From NCBI GenBank assembly GCA_044375955.1, contig JBILLS010000007.1, forward strand, positions 1 to 59,248: a stretch of 59,248 nt of DNA. Reading direction: 5' to 3'. The position numbers were made by a program, and so were the translations under genes. This DNA comes from VGCC01 sp044375955 (lineage in GTDB: Bacteria; Actinomycetota; Actinomycetes; S36-B12). This document shows, piece after piece, positions 1 through 7,969 of the stretch (position 1 is the first letter of the stretch; every line of letters starts with the position of its first letter). The notes beneath the pieces are model-generated. The model ran no database searches and was not told the origin of the DNA. It saw only the letters and a list, made by a program, of their open reading frames with translations.

Positions 1-2157
1 CGCCTCAGCTACGGCCTCGACGGTCTCGTCGACCTTCTTCGCCTTTGCGTCGGAGAGCGGCTGGCCCACTTTGCAGTTGTCCCGGTAGATCGCCAGTGCC
101 TTGATTCCCAACTTCCAGCCCTGGAAGTAGATCTCCTCGACTTCCTCGATCGTTGCCGTCTCCGGCATATTCACCGTCTTGGAGATGGCTCCGGAGATGA
201 ACGGCTGCACCGCGGCCATCATGCGCACATGGCCCATCGGCGTGATGGCACGGGCTCCCATGGCCGTGTCGAAAACGGCGTAATGCTCTTGCTTGAGCCC
301 GGGCGCGTCAATCACGTGCCCGTTCTCCGAGATGTACTCCACGATCGCTTCGACAGTCTCCTCGGTGTAGCCGAGCTTGCGGAGTGCGCGAGGGATCGTC
401 TGGTTGACGATCTGCATGGATCCACCACCCACGAGCTTCTTGAACTTCACGAGCGAGAAGTCCGGCTCGATCCCTGTGGTGTCGCAATCCATCATGAACC
501 CGATGGTCCCGGTAGGTGCGAGGACGGAAGCCTGAGCGTTGCGCCAACCGTTCTTCTCGCCGATCGCCACGCACTCCTGCCAATTCTTGATGGCCAACTT
601 CAGGACATCCGAGTCGAGCGTGGAGACCGAACGCACGTTGTCATTCGCCGAGGCGTGCTTGCGCATTACGCGCTTGTGGGCGTCGGCATTGCGGGCGTAG
701 CCGTCGTAGGGTCCCACGATCCCGGCGAGCTCACCACTGCGCTTGTACGCGGTTCCAGTCATCAACGACGTAATAGCGGCCGCGAACGAGCGACCTGCAT
801 CCGAGTCGTACGGGATGCCGGTGGCCATCAGCAGCGCTCCGAGGTTGGCGTACCCGATACCAAGCTGGCGGTAGCGCCGCGTGGTGTCTCCGATGGCCTG
901 GGTTGGGAAGTCGGCGAAGGAGATCGAGATGTCCATTGCAGTGATCACGAACTCCACAGCCTTGGCGAAACGGTCCGCGTCGAAGGTGTCGTCCTCCTTG
1001 AGGAAGGTGAGGAGATTCAGGCTCGCGAGGTTGCAGCTCGAGTTATCCAGGCTCATGTACTCCGAGCACGGGTTGGACGCATTGATCCTCCCGGTCTCGG
1101 GATTGGTGTGCCAATCATTGATGGTGTCGTCGTACTGGATACCAGGATCGGCACATGCCCACGCGGCCTCGCACATCGTGCGGAACAGCGTCTTTGCGTC
1201 GAGGGTCTCCACGACATGCCCGTCGGTGCGAGCCGTCAGGTTGAAGGTGTCACCGGACTCCACCGCGCGCATGAACTCATCCGAGACCCGCACGGAGTTG
1301 TTGGCGTTCTGGTACTGCACGGAGGTGATGTCCTTGCCGCCCAGATCCATGTCGTAACCGGCATCACGAAGGACCCGGATCTTGTCCTCCTCGCGAACCT
1401 TCGTCTCGATGAACTCCTCGATATCGGGGTGGTTCACGTCGAGTACGACCATCTTCGCGGCACGGCGCGTGGCCCCGCCGGACTTGATCGTGCCGGCGGA
1501 CGCGTCAGCTCCCCGCATGAAGGAGACCGGGCCGGACGCGGTCCCGCCGGAGGAGCGCAGGAGTTCGCGGCTGGAGCGGATACGCGACAGGTTCAGTCCC
1601 GCTCCAGAGCCCCCCTTGAAGATGATGCCCTCCTCCTTGTACCAGTTGAGGATGGATTCCATGGTGTCGTCGACGGACAGGATGAAGCATGCGCTGACCT
1701 GCTGTGGCGCAGTCGTGCCGACGTTGAACCACACCGGTGAGTTGAAGCTAAACACCTGATGCAGGAGCATGTATGTCAACTCGTGTTCGAAGATCTGGGC
1801 ATCCTCATCGGATCGGAAGTACCCGTTGTCCCGACCCGCCTTTACGTAGGTCAAAACCACGCGGTCGATGAGTTGCTTGAGGCTCCACTCCCGCTGCTCC
1901 GTGCCGAGTGCCCCGCGGAAGTACTTCGTGGTCACGATCGTCGAAGCGTTCACGCTCCAGAAGTCGGGGAATTCGACACCCTTCTGCTCGAAGACGGTCT
2001 CACCGGTCTTCCAGTTGGTCTGCACGACATCGCGCCGCTCCCACACGACCTCGTCGTAGGGATGCACCCCCGGAGTCGTGTAGAGACGTTCGACGACGAG
2101 CCCCGGGTTGTGCAGGGTGTTGTGAACGAAGACGGGGTTACTCATCGTCTGTGACAT
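1..2157 (-). CDS. nrdJ: Adenosylcobalamin-dependent (class II) ribonucleotide reductase, C-terminus cut by window edge
   Basis: Reduces ribonucleotides to deoxyribonucleotides with a B12-generated thiyl radical. 719 codons are visible; the family is usually about 950 residues in actinobacteria, so roughly the last quarter lies outside the window. Seen: the QQVSACFIL segment and SSCNLASLNL carry the probable redox cysteine pair, and NPCSEY carries the likely thiyl-radical cysteine; NSPVWFNVG and PTGTIGFMMDCDTTGIEP are typical class II blocks. The ATG at 2157 follows AGAAGGG about six bases upstream; a second ATG at 2145 is possible. It lies 37 bases behind nrdR and is probably co-transcribed with it, as in other actinobacteria, and so is expected to be NrdR-regulated. 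Confidence 0.96.
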   Translation of the reverse strand, partial: MSQTMSNPVFVHNTLHNPGLVVERLYTTPGVHPYDEVVWERRDVVQTNWKTGETVFEQKGVEFPDFWSVNASTIVTTKYFRGALGTEQREWSLKQLIDRVVLTYVKAGRDNGYFRSDEDAQIFEHELTYMLLHQVFSFNSPVWFNVGTTAPQQVSACFILSVDDTMESILNWYKEEGIIFKGGSGAGLNLSRIRSSRELLRSSGGTASGPVSFMRGADASAGTIKSGGATRRAAKMVVLDVNHPDIEEFIETKVREEDKIRVLRDAGYDMDLGGKDITSVQYQNANNSVRVSDEFMRAVESGDTFNLTARTDGHVVETLDAKTLFRTMCEAAWACADPGIQYDDTINDWHTNPETGRINASNPCSEYMSLDNSSCNLASLNLLTFLKEDDTFDADRFAKAVEFVITAMDISISFADFPTQAIGDTTRRYRQLGIGYANLGALLMATGIPYDSDAGRSFAAAITSLMTGTAYKRSGELAGIVGPYDGYARNADAHKRVMRKHASANDNVRSVSTLDSDVLKLAIKNWQECVAIGEKNGWRNAQASVLAPTGTIGFMMDCDTTGIEPDFSLVKFKKLVGGGSMQIVNQTIPRALRKLGYTEETVEAIVEYISENGHVIDAPGLKQEHYAVFDTAMGARAITPMGHVRMMAAVQPFISGAISKTVNMPETATIEEVEEIYFQGWKLGIKALAIYRDNCKVGQPLSDAKAKKVDETVEAVAEA

Positions 2158-2194
2158 GTCGTGCCCTTCTGCTGGAGTTGATCATTTTTCACAT

Positions 2195-2701
2195 TCATGA
2201 GTTCGGCCCAGTCTGTGACGTGGGTCCGACAAGTTCCGGCTCGGTTCCGGTCGGATCGCCCTCGGCGCGGAGCAGTGCGATCTCAGCCTCGAAGTCCTCG
2301 AGCGAGTCGAAGGACCGGTAAACCGAGGCGAAGCGCAGGTAGGCGACCTCATCGAGTTCGCGGAGTGGTCCGAGGATCGCGAGACCGACCTCCAGGCTGG
2401 GGATCTCGGCGTTACCGGACGCCCGCACGCTGTCCTCGACACGCTGAGCAAGGAGCGCCAGATCGTCCTCGCTGACCGGGCGGCCCTGGCAGGCCTTTCG
2501 CACACCCGCAAGCACCTTGGACCGCGAGAACACCTCGCTCACACCGCTTCGCTTGGCCACGGTCAGCGTGGTCGTCTCCGCCGTGGTGAAACGGCGGCCA
2601 CAGGACACGCACTCTCGGCGCCGGCGGATCGAGGCGCCCTCCTCGGCGGTCCGGGAGTCGACGACACGGGAGTCTTCGGCACGGCAGAACGGACACCGCA
2701 T
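2195..2701 (-). CDS. nrdR: Transcriptional repressor NrdR
   Basis: 168-residue ATP-cone repressor that senses the dATP/ATP balance and controls ribonucleotide reductase genes. The zinc-ribbon cysteines C3, C6, C31 and C34 are visible (MRCPFC, then CVSCGRRF), followed by the ATP-cone with VAKRSG near residue 50 and a helical C-terminus. The frame extends upstream without a stop, but the ATG at 2701 is chosen because MRCPFC is the universal NrdR start and GGGAAGG precedes it. It is first in a two-gene operon with nrdJ. Two candidate NrdR boxes lie about 100-145 bases upstream, so autoregulation is likely. Confidence 0.96.
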   Translation of the reverse strand: MRCPFCRAEDSRVVDSRTAEEGASIRRRRECVSCGRRFTTAETTTLTVAKRSGVSEVFSRSKVLAGVRKACQGRPVSEDDLALLAQRVEDSVRASGNAEIPSLEVGLAILGPLRELDEVAYLRFASVYRSFDSLEDFEAEIALLRAEGDPTGTEPELVGPTSQTGPNS

Positions 2702-2797
2702 TGCCTTCCCTCCCGTCACTCTGGTCACATCAGTCGCGTCGTTCCCACGGGTTCTTTGGGATTGGGGAGATCCTGTGGAACACCTGTGGACGAATGA

Positions 2798-2813
2798 CCA
2801 CAACCTGTTGAGG
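2798..2813 (-). promoter_or_regulatory. Candidate NrdR box (proximal)
   Basis: Read on the plus strand the site is CCACAACCTGTTGAGG. It matches the NrdR consensus ACACWATATWTWGTGT at about 10 of 16 positions and agrees with the distal box at 12 of 16. Its 32-base offset from that box equals three helical turns, the known spacing of tandem NrdR boxes. Confidence 0.55.
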
Positions 2814-2820
2814 TTACTAA

Positions 2821-2826
2821 AGGTTA
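2821..2826 (-). promoter_or_regulatory. Probable -10 element of the nrdR-nrdJ operon
   Basis: On the minus strand the hexamer is TAACCT (TANNNT). It lies exactly between the two candidate NrdR boxes, where a repressor would block RNA polymerase. A second TAACCT at 2811-2816 overlaps the proximal box. The start site is not proven. Confidence 0.4.
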
Positions 2827-2829
2827 CAG

Positions 2830-2845
2830 CCACTACATCTTGGGG
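2830..2845 (-). promoter_or_regulatory. Candidate NrdR box (distal)
   Basis: Plus-strand CCACTACATCTTGGGG matches the NrdR box consensus at about 12 of 16 positions, including the CAC...T.TTG core. It lies upstream of nrdR and pairs with the box at 2798-2813. Confidence 0.65.
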
Positions 2846-2902
2846 TCCGCACGATAAACCCGACTGCCATCCCCACGCAAGCAGCCGTACCGGCGTGTCG
2901 CG

Positions 2903-3574
2903 CTAACCGGCGGCCCGGTCCACACCTGCGACCAGTGCCCGAGCGAAAGCCCGCTCACCTCGCCGGTCGTAGTGCAGGGCCGTCGCGAACCGCACACTCT
3001 GCTCCTCCGCCAGCGCCCCCCACGGCACCCGGTGCACGTGGGCGTACCGACGGTCCAACTGTCGGATCTGACCGTTGATCCAGCGCTGCTTCTCTTTGGT
3101 GAATCGGTCTCCCCCGCTCGCGTAGGTGTCCACCCAGACGACGGTGCGGCCACGCAGCTCGCGGGCCACCTGCCGCATGCGCGACCGAGTGGTGGCGCGA
3201 TCGATCCACCGCATGTCGTTAGTGCCCATGACGATCACGACGACCTCCGGGAGTTGACCAATCGTGCGGGCCCGATCTATCTGCGCGAGTGCCCAGTCCA
3301 AGCGCTTACCGCCGAAACATCGGATCGTGGGCGTCCATCCAGAAGCGCGGAGCCCCCGCAGGATGTCGGGCTTAGCCTCGCGGACCAGGGAGTCCCCGAT
3401 GACCAGGACCCGCCTCCCCTCCCCTGGGGCACCGACGGTTGCCTTGGCCGGCCAGACCGGGGCACTACAGGCGCGCGGGTCTCCCTCCGTGGTCCACCCC
3501 GGATCACGCTCCGCGGCGTATGCCGGACCTGCCACCAGCACCAGCACAACGAGGGACGTCAGGAGCCGGAGCAC
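2903..3574 (-). CDS. Secreted SGNH/GDSL-family hydrolase
   Basis: 223 residues. Residues 1-20 form a signal peptide (hydrophobic LLTSLVVLVLVAG, cleavage after AYA). SGNH blocks visible: VLVIGDSLV with Ser62, the CFGG glycine near 88, GTNDMRW with Asn119, and LHYDRRG with His201. The usual catalytic Asp three residues before the His is Thr198. The GTG at 3574 is chosen because it opens the signal peptide directly; a GATACT hexamer six bases upstream would fit a leaderless start. The longer frame would add a charged, proline-rich stretch ahead of the signal. Substrate unknown; an exported esterase or acyl-hydrolase is likely. Confidence 0.75.
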   Translation of the reverse strand: MLRLLTSLVVLVLVAGPAYAAERDPGWTTEGDPRACSAPVWPAKATVGAPGEGRRVLVIGDSLVREAKPDILRGLRASGWTPTIRCFGGKRLDWALAQIDRARTIGQLPEVVVIVMGTNDMRWIDRATTRSRMRQVARELRGRTVVWVDTYASGGDRFTKEKQRWINGQIRQLDRRYAHVHRVPWGALAEEQSVRFATALHYDRRGERAFARALVAGVDRAAG

Positions 3575-3584
3575 GCAGGAAGTA

Positions 3585-3896
3585 TCACCCGGGAACGACC
3601 AGGGCGCGCCCCGCGGAGACAGAGGCACTCCCCATGCCGTTGAGGTCCATGATCCGCGCGACGGTCTCCCGTGGGTCGGTGCCCGGGGAGACAACGTGGG
3701 CGATGGCCCAAAGGCTCTGACCGGGCTTCACCACGTAGATGTCCGTGGCCGAGACCATGGGGTCATCACTTGCTCCGGCTCCCTGACCGGCCGCGGTGAC
3801 GAGACCTGCGGCCAGGGCGATGAAGCTCAGGGTGAGGGCCAGCCGGCCGCGTCGCGTAAGACGGACCGGGCCCTGCGTACTAGTGGTGCTCTTCAT
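3585..3896 (-). CDS. SOS-linked LysM-domain membrane protein (ChiZ/YneA/DivS-like position)
   Basis: 103 residues: a basic N-terminus, one membrane segment (LALTLSFIALAAGLVTAAG), a short linker and a C-terminal LysM domain (YVVKPGQSLWAIAHVVSPG...LNGM...ALVVPG). LysM binds peptidoglycan, so it should act at the cell envelope. The gene is divergent from lexA and has a perfect LexA box just downstream of its probable -10. Known analogues in this position (mycobacterial ChiZ, corynebacterial DivS, Bacillus YneA) halt division after DNA damage. That role is inferred here from context and architecture. The ATG at 3896 is the first with the TM segment in register. Confidence 0.75.
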   Translation of the reverse strand: MKSTTSTQGPVRLTRRGRLALTLSFIALAAGLVTAAGQGAGASDDPMVSATDIYVVKPGQSLWAIAHVVSPGTDPRETVARIMDLNGMGSASVSAGRALVVPG

Positions 3897-3909
3897 GGGG
3901 AAGATCCTT

Positions 3910-3925
3910 TCGAACGTGTGTTCGA
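3910..3925. promoter_or_regulatory. LexA operator (SOS box), LysM gene side
   Basis: TCGAACGTGTGTTCGA matches TCGAAC-N4-GTTCGA with no mismatch. It lies about 15 bases from the LysM start codon, downstream of that gene's probable -10. Confidence 0.92.
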
Positions 3926-3941
3926 TCGAACATATGGACGA
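3926..3941. promoter_or_regulatory. Degenerate LexA half-operator
   Basis: TCGAACATATGGACGA keeps the left half-site perfectly and has two mismatches in the right half. It abuts the operator at 3910-3925 at an exact 16-base offset, which suggests cooperative or residual LexA binding. Confidence 0.5.
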
Positions 3942-3947
3942 TTTATA
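3942..3947 (-). promoter_or_regulatory. Probable -10 element of the LysM gene
   Basis: TATAAA on the minus strand, immediately upstream of the paired LexA sites. Bound LexA would cover the transcription start. Confidence 0.5.
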
Positions 3948-3977
3948 CCATGCTCGGACCCCCCGACACGCCGTTGA

Positions 3978-3993
3978 TCGAACATATGTTTGA
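3978..3993. promoter_or_regulatory. LexA operator, lexA side
   Basis: TCGAACATATGTTTGA has one mismatch from TCGAAC-N4-GTTCGA. It lies about 20 bases upstream of a lexA -10 candidate (TAGCCT, 4013-4018), covering the -35 region, which fits autorepression. Confidence 0.88.
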
Positions 3994-4039
3994 TTTCGGC
4001 GTGTCGTCCCCGTAGCCTGGGGGCCTACAAGGAGGAGCC

Positions 4040-4717
4040 ATGGCTTCACGCATCACCCGCTCGGAGGGCAACGTCCGGGAGTTCCCCGATGGCCCGGCTG
4101 ACGCCACCGGGCTCACCCGTCGCCAGCACGCCATTCTCGAGACGATCCGCGCGAGCATTGAGGAGCGCGGGTACCCACCGAGTGTTCGTGAGATTGCCGA
4201 TGGGGTGGGCTTGACCTCCTCCTCGTCGGTCGCCTACCAGTTGTCCACTCTCGAGAAGTTGGGCTACCTGCGCCGCGACCCGAACCGCCCGCGGGCGCTG
4301 GTCGTCAGTGAGACGCCGGAAGTGGCCGTGGCGACATCCGACGACGTCGTCGAGATCCCCCTCCTGGGTCGCATCGCGGCGGGCGGTCCACTGCTGGCCG
4401 AGGAGTCCGTCGAATTGACGATGCCCCTCCCGCGCGACCTCGTTGGCCACGGCGACCTCTTCATGCTGAAGGTTGTCGGCGACTCGATGATCGATGCTGC
4501 GATCTGCGAGGGGGATTGGGTCGTGGTCCGGCAGCAACCCACCGCGGTGAATGGCGACATCGTGGCGGCTCTGCTGGGTGATGAGGCCACCGTGAAGACA
4601 TACAAGGAGCGCGACGGTCATGTGTGGTTGATGCCGCACAATCCGGCCTATGCACCGATCCTGGGCGATGAGGCACGAATTCTCGGCAAGGTCGTGTCAG
4701 TTCTCCGCTCGCTCTAG
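4040..4717 (+). CDS. lexA: SOS repressor LexA
   Basis: 225-residue repressor-protease. The N-terminal winged helix (LTRRQHAILETIRASIEERGYPPSVREIADGVGL) is followed by the S24 domain. The self-cleavage bond is Ala114-Gly115 (RIAAGGPL), with catalytic Ser149 (GDSMIDA) and Lys186 (ATVKTY). AAGGAGGAGCC before the ATG fixes the start. LexA boxes upstream imply autoregulation and shared control of the divergent LysM gene; recA later in the window carries a perfect box. It converges with the dinG-like helicase, the stop codons overlapping by 4 bases. Confidence 0.98.
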   Translation: MASRITRSEGNVREFPDGPADATGLTRRQHAILETIRASIEERGYPPSVREIADGVGLTSSSSVAYQLSTLEKLGYLRRDPNRPRALVVSETPEVAVATSDDVVEIPLLGRIAAGGPLLAEESVELTMPLPRDLVGHGDLFMLKVVGDSMIDAAICEGDWVVVRQQPTAVNGDIVAALLGDEATVKTYKERDGHVWLMPHNPAYAPILGDEARILGKVVSVLRSL

Positions 4718-6618
4718 CCGGCAAGGCGTTGCAGGGCCGCTAGCACGATGTCGCGATCGCTGGTAGTCCACAGCGGGGGCATTGTCTGTCTAATCGTCTT
4801 CGCGTAGCGAGCGCTTGCGAGCCGCGAATCCAGCACAGCTACCACTCCGCGATCATCATGACCACGGATCAAGCGCCCAGCGCCCTGGGCGAGAAGTAAC
4901 GCGGCGCGCGGAACGCTCACCTCCATGAAACCTGACCCACCCATCTCTTCAGCCCGCTCCGCCCGCGCGCCCAGAAGTGGGTCGTCTGGCCGAGGAAACG
5001 GAAGCCGATCGATCGTTACGAGGATGCAGGAACGCCCCGGAACGTCGATTCCCTGCCACAGGGACACCGTGCCGAGAAGGACGCTGGTCTCATCCCGAGA
5101 GAATTCCTCGATCATCCGCGCGGGAGACTCCCCCCGCTGCTGCACGAGGAGCCGCATCTCCGGCAGCCTCACACGCAGGTACTCCGAGGCACGTTCCACG
5201 CCGCGCCAGGAGGAGAAGAGCCCGAGTGTGCGTCCGCCGGCGGCCTCGATCAGGAATGCCAATTCATCCAGTGCCTCCATCGCGATCCCATCCCGGTCCG
5301 GCTGGGGGAGGTGGCTGGCGATGTAGAGGATTCCTTGTTGGGTGAAATCGAACGGGCTTCCAACATCGATCACCGCGGTTCCCTCGGCGAGTCCCAAGGA
5401 CGCCACGGTTCGGTCAGGGTCACCGCCGATCACGAGTGTGGCACTCGTCGCAATCGTGACGGCAGGAAGTGCCTCCCTCACCACGTCGCCGATGTCCAGG
5501 GGGACCACGTGGAGGGTGAAGTCGCCCGCGGCCTGGTCAATCCACATCACGTCGTCGTCACGACGGCCGAGGACCCGTGCCGAGGCCTCATGGATCTCCT
5601 CGACCCCGGCCCGCAGCCGGGAGTCGTCCAGCGATCCGAGGGCATCCTCCGCCGCGAGATTCGACAGGATCGCGTGGCCCGCGTCACGCATCAACGTCAA
5701 CGCGAGGATCAGATCCGCGGGCAGTTCGCGAATCCTTCCCCCGTCCAGGCCGGCGCATGCGGCCTCCAACGCGACGAGGGCTTCCTCTGCATGACCGCGG
5801 ATCTCCGCGGCAACCCTGCTCCCCAGACGCGCGAGGAGGCGTCGCACGGCGGCGGTCTGCAGTTCCACGGTTACCGCCGACGTCACGCGGTCGACAAAGT
5901 CGTGGGCCTCATCCAAGATCAGGACGTCATGGGCCGGGAGCACCTGCGACTCCCCCGTCGTGTTGATCGCTACAAGGGCGTGATTGGTGATCACGATGTC
6001 AGCGCTCATCGCCTCCATCCGTCGGTGCGCCGAGAAACATTCCGCCGCGTAGGTGCACTTCGCCTCGCCAATGCACTCTCGCGCGGTGACGGAGAGGGAG
6101 CGCCAGACGCGCACGTCGACGTCACCCGGGAAGTCATCGCGGTCACCCGAGGTTGTCGTTTCCGCCCACGCGCGCAGGTCACGCACCTGCTGCCCGAGTC
6201 GACCCGTGTCGATGCCGAACAGCGCGTCATCGTCGTCGGGGACCTCTGCGCGCATGCGGTTGAGACAGACGTAGTTCTGCCTCCCCTTCAACACCGCGGC
6301 GTGCACCCGGTCCTCGACCCCCAGGCTTGCAAGAACGCGGGGCAGATCCCGCTCGGACAGCTGCCTCTGGAGCCCGAGGGTCGACGTGGCGATCACGACG
6401 CGTTTCCCGTGCTCACGTGCTGCGAGCACCGCCGGAACGAGGTAGCCAAGGGACTTTCCGGTGCCGGTGCCCGCCTGGATGACGAGCGGCGTCTCCTCAC
6501 GGATCGCGTTCTCAATGGCGGCCGCCATGATCTCCTGTCCCGTACGGGTGTCGCCGCCGAGATCACTCACGACCGAGCGCAGCGCGGCGACGGCCCCGTC
6601 ATCCCCGGCTGGCATCAC
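4714..6618 (-). CDS. DinG-like ATP-dependent DNA helicase (XPD/Rad3 family)
   Basis: 634 residues. Walker A GTGTGKS near 51-57, DEAH at 236-239, and four cysteines at 118, 182, 188 and 194 placed as in the Fe-S domain of XPD/DinG helicases (NYVCLN, then ECIGEAKCTYAAEC). C-terminal helicase motifs include SLWQGIDVPG and QGAGRLIRG. It probably unwinds 5'-tailed or structured DNA during repair. The GTG at 6618 and the ATG at 6615 are both possible; the 5' end overlaps the end of hflX by about 20 bases, so translation is likely coupled. It ends the GT4-dapF-hflX-helicase operon. Confidence 0.9.
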   Translation of the reverse strand: MMPAGDDGAVAALRSVVSDLGGDTRTGQEIMAAAIENAIREETPLVIQAGTGTGKSLGYLVPAVLAAREHGKRVVIATSTLGLQRQLSERDLPRVLASLGVEDRVHAAVLKGRQNYVCLNRMRAEVPDDDDALFGIDTGRLGQQVRDLRAWAETTTSGDRDDFPGDVDVRVWRSLSVTARECIGEAKCTYAAECFSAHRRMEAMSADIVITNHALVAINTTGESQVLPAHDVLILDEAHDFVDRVTSAVTVELQTAAVRRLLARLGSRVAAEIRGHAEEALVALEAACAGLDGGRIRELPADLILALTLMRDAGHAILSNLAAEDALGSLDDSRLRAGVEEIHEASARVLGRRDDDVMWIDQAAGDFTLHVVPLDIGDVVREALPAVTIATSATLVIGGDPDRTVASLGLAEGTAVIDVGSPFDFTQQGILYIASHLPQPDRDGIAMEALDELAFLIEAAGGRTLGLFSSWRGVERASEYLRVRLPEMRLLVQQRGESPARMIEEFSRDETSVLLGTVSLWQGIDVPGRSCILVTIDRLPFPRPDDPLLGARAERAEEMGGSGFMEVSVPRAALLLAQGAGRLIRGHDDRGVVAVLDSRLASARYAKTIRQTMPPLWTTSDRDIVLAALQRLAG

Positions 6619-7969
6619 GCAGCACTCCGGCGAGGTCTTCGGGGGCCTGCCCTACAACGTGGGTTCCGTCATCGCGGTAGTCGACGGAGTCCACCCGCCC
6701 CCATCTATGGAGGCGCGAGATCAGCTCCCCGCGCTCGAAGGGAATAACCAGATCGATGGCTGTCCACCCGCGCGGAAGCATCTCCTCGATCCGTGCTTCG
6801 AGGTCCGCGATGCCCTGGCCCGTTGCGGCGGACACGGATACCGCTTCCCGCTCTCGGCGACGGAGCTCCGCAACGGTCCCGGGGTCCGCGATGTCGATCT
6901 TGTTGATCACGACCAACTCGGGTACCTCGCCTGCGTCGAGTTCCCCGAGCACCGTGCGCACCGCCGTGATTTGCTCCCAGGGTGCCTCGTCGGACCCGTC
7001 GACCACATGCAGGATCAGATCTGCGTCCCGCACTTCCTCCAGGGTCGATTTGAAGGCTTCGACGAGGTCGTGCGGCAGATGGCGGATGAAGCCGACCGTG
7101 TCGGTCAGGGTGTAATCGCGCCCGCCCGGTGTCCGCGCCTTGCGGACGGTGGGCTCGAGGGTGGCGAAGAGCGCGTTCTGCACAAGGACCCCTGCGCCGG
7201 TCATCCGGTTCAGCAGGCTCGACTTGCCCGCGTTCGTGTAGCCGGCAACGGCGACCGAGGGCACCCCGGATCGAGTACGAGCCGAACGCTGGGTACGCCT
7301 GGCTGTGTCCATCTGCCGCAAGCTGGCTCGTAGCTTGGTCATTCGGTCGCGGATACGCCGACGATCCGTTTCGATCTTGGTCTCCCCCGGACCGCGTGTG
7401 CCCACTCCGCCGGAAGCTCCGCCAGCCCGGCCACCAGCCTGACGCGAAAGGGACTCGCCCCAGCCACGCAGTCTCGGAAGCAGGTACTGCATCTGCGCTA
7501 GGGAGACCTGCGCCTTGCCCTCCCGGCTTCGGGCGTGCTGGGCGAAGATGTCAAGGATCAGCCATGTGCGGTCCACGACCTTCACCTTGACGATGTCCTC
7601 CAGTTGACGGAGTTGGCCCGGACTCAGTTCCCCATCGCAGATAACCGTGTCGGCGGAGCAGGCCCGCACCAGTTCGCGCAACTCCGCGGCCTTCCCGGAT
7701 CCCAGATACGTGGCCGGATCTGGGGAATCACGCCGCTGGATCACGCCGTCAACGACGACGGAGCCCGCGGTCTCAGCGAGCGCCGCCAACTCGCGCATCG
7801 CCCGTTCGGCCTGCTGCAGTGTCCCCGACGTCCACACTCCGGCGAGCACCACGCGCTCGAGACGTATCTGTCGATACTCGACCTCCCGAACGTCCTCGAT
7901 CTCCGTCGAGAGTCCGGTGACCCGGCGCAGTGCACTGCGGTCCTCGAGATCGAATTCGCCCGTGGTCAC
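6599..7969 (-). CDS. hflX: GTPase HflX
   Basis: 456-residue ribosome-associated GTPase; in bacteria HflX splits 70S and hibernating ribosomes under stress. The N-terminal HflX domain is seen (GSGKAAEL...ADTVICDGELSPGQ), then the linker RGPGETKIETDRRRI around 193-206. In the GTPase domain G1 is GYTNAGKSS (243-251), G3 is DTVGFI and G4 is NKID. The glycine/arginine-rich stretch before GTRGPGE is usual in actinobacteria. The GTG start at 7969 overlaps the dapF stop (GTGA), indicating translational coupling. Confidence 0.96.
   Translation of the reverse strand: MTTGEFDLEDRSALRRVTGLSTEIEDVREVEYRQIRLERVVLAGVWTSGTLQQAERAMRELAALAETAGSVVVDGVIQRRDSPDPATYLGSGKAAELRELVRACSADTVICDGELSPGQLRQLEDIVKVKVVDRTWLILDIFAQHARSREGKAQVSLAQMQYLLPRLRGWGESLSRQAGGRAGGASGGVGTRGPGETKIETDRRRIRDRMTKLRASLRQMDTARRTQRSARTRSGVPSVAVAGYTNAGKSSLLNRMTGAGVLVQNALFATLEPTVRKARTPGGRDYTLTDTVGFIRHLPHDLVEAFKSTLEEVRDADLILHVVDGSDEAPWEQITAVRTVLGELDAGEVPELVVINKIDIADPGTVAELRRREREAVSVSAATGQGIADLEARIEEMLPRGWTAIDLVIPFERGELISRLHRWGRVDSVDYRDDGTHVVGQAPEDLAGVLRDASRG

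Noticed and set aside
229..1740. Long plus-strand open frame opposite nrdJ
   Set aside because: Its translation has no recognisable domains; it is the antisense of clear NrdJ motifs, as expected in GC-rich codon-biased DNA.
5311..6747. 478-residue open frame opposite the DinG-like helicase
   Set aside because: Antisense shadow of a gene with intact Walker A, Fe-S and DEAH motifs.
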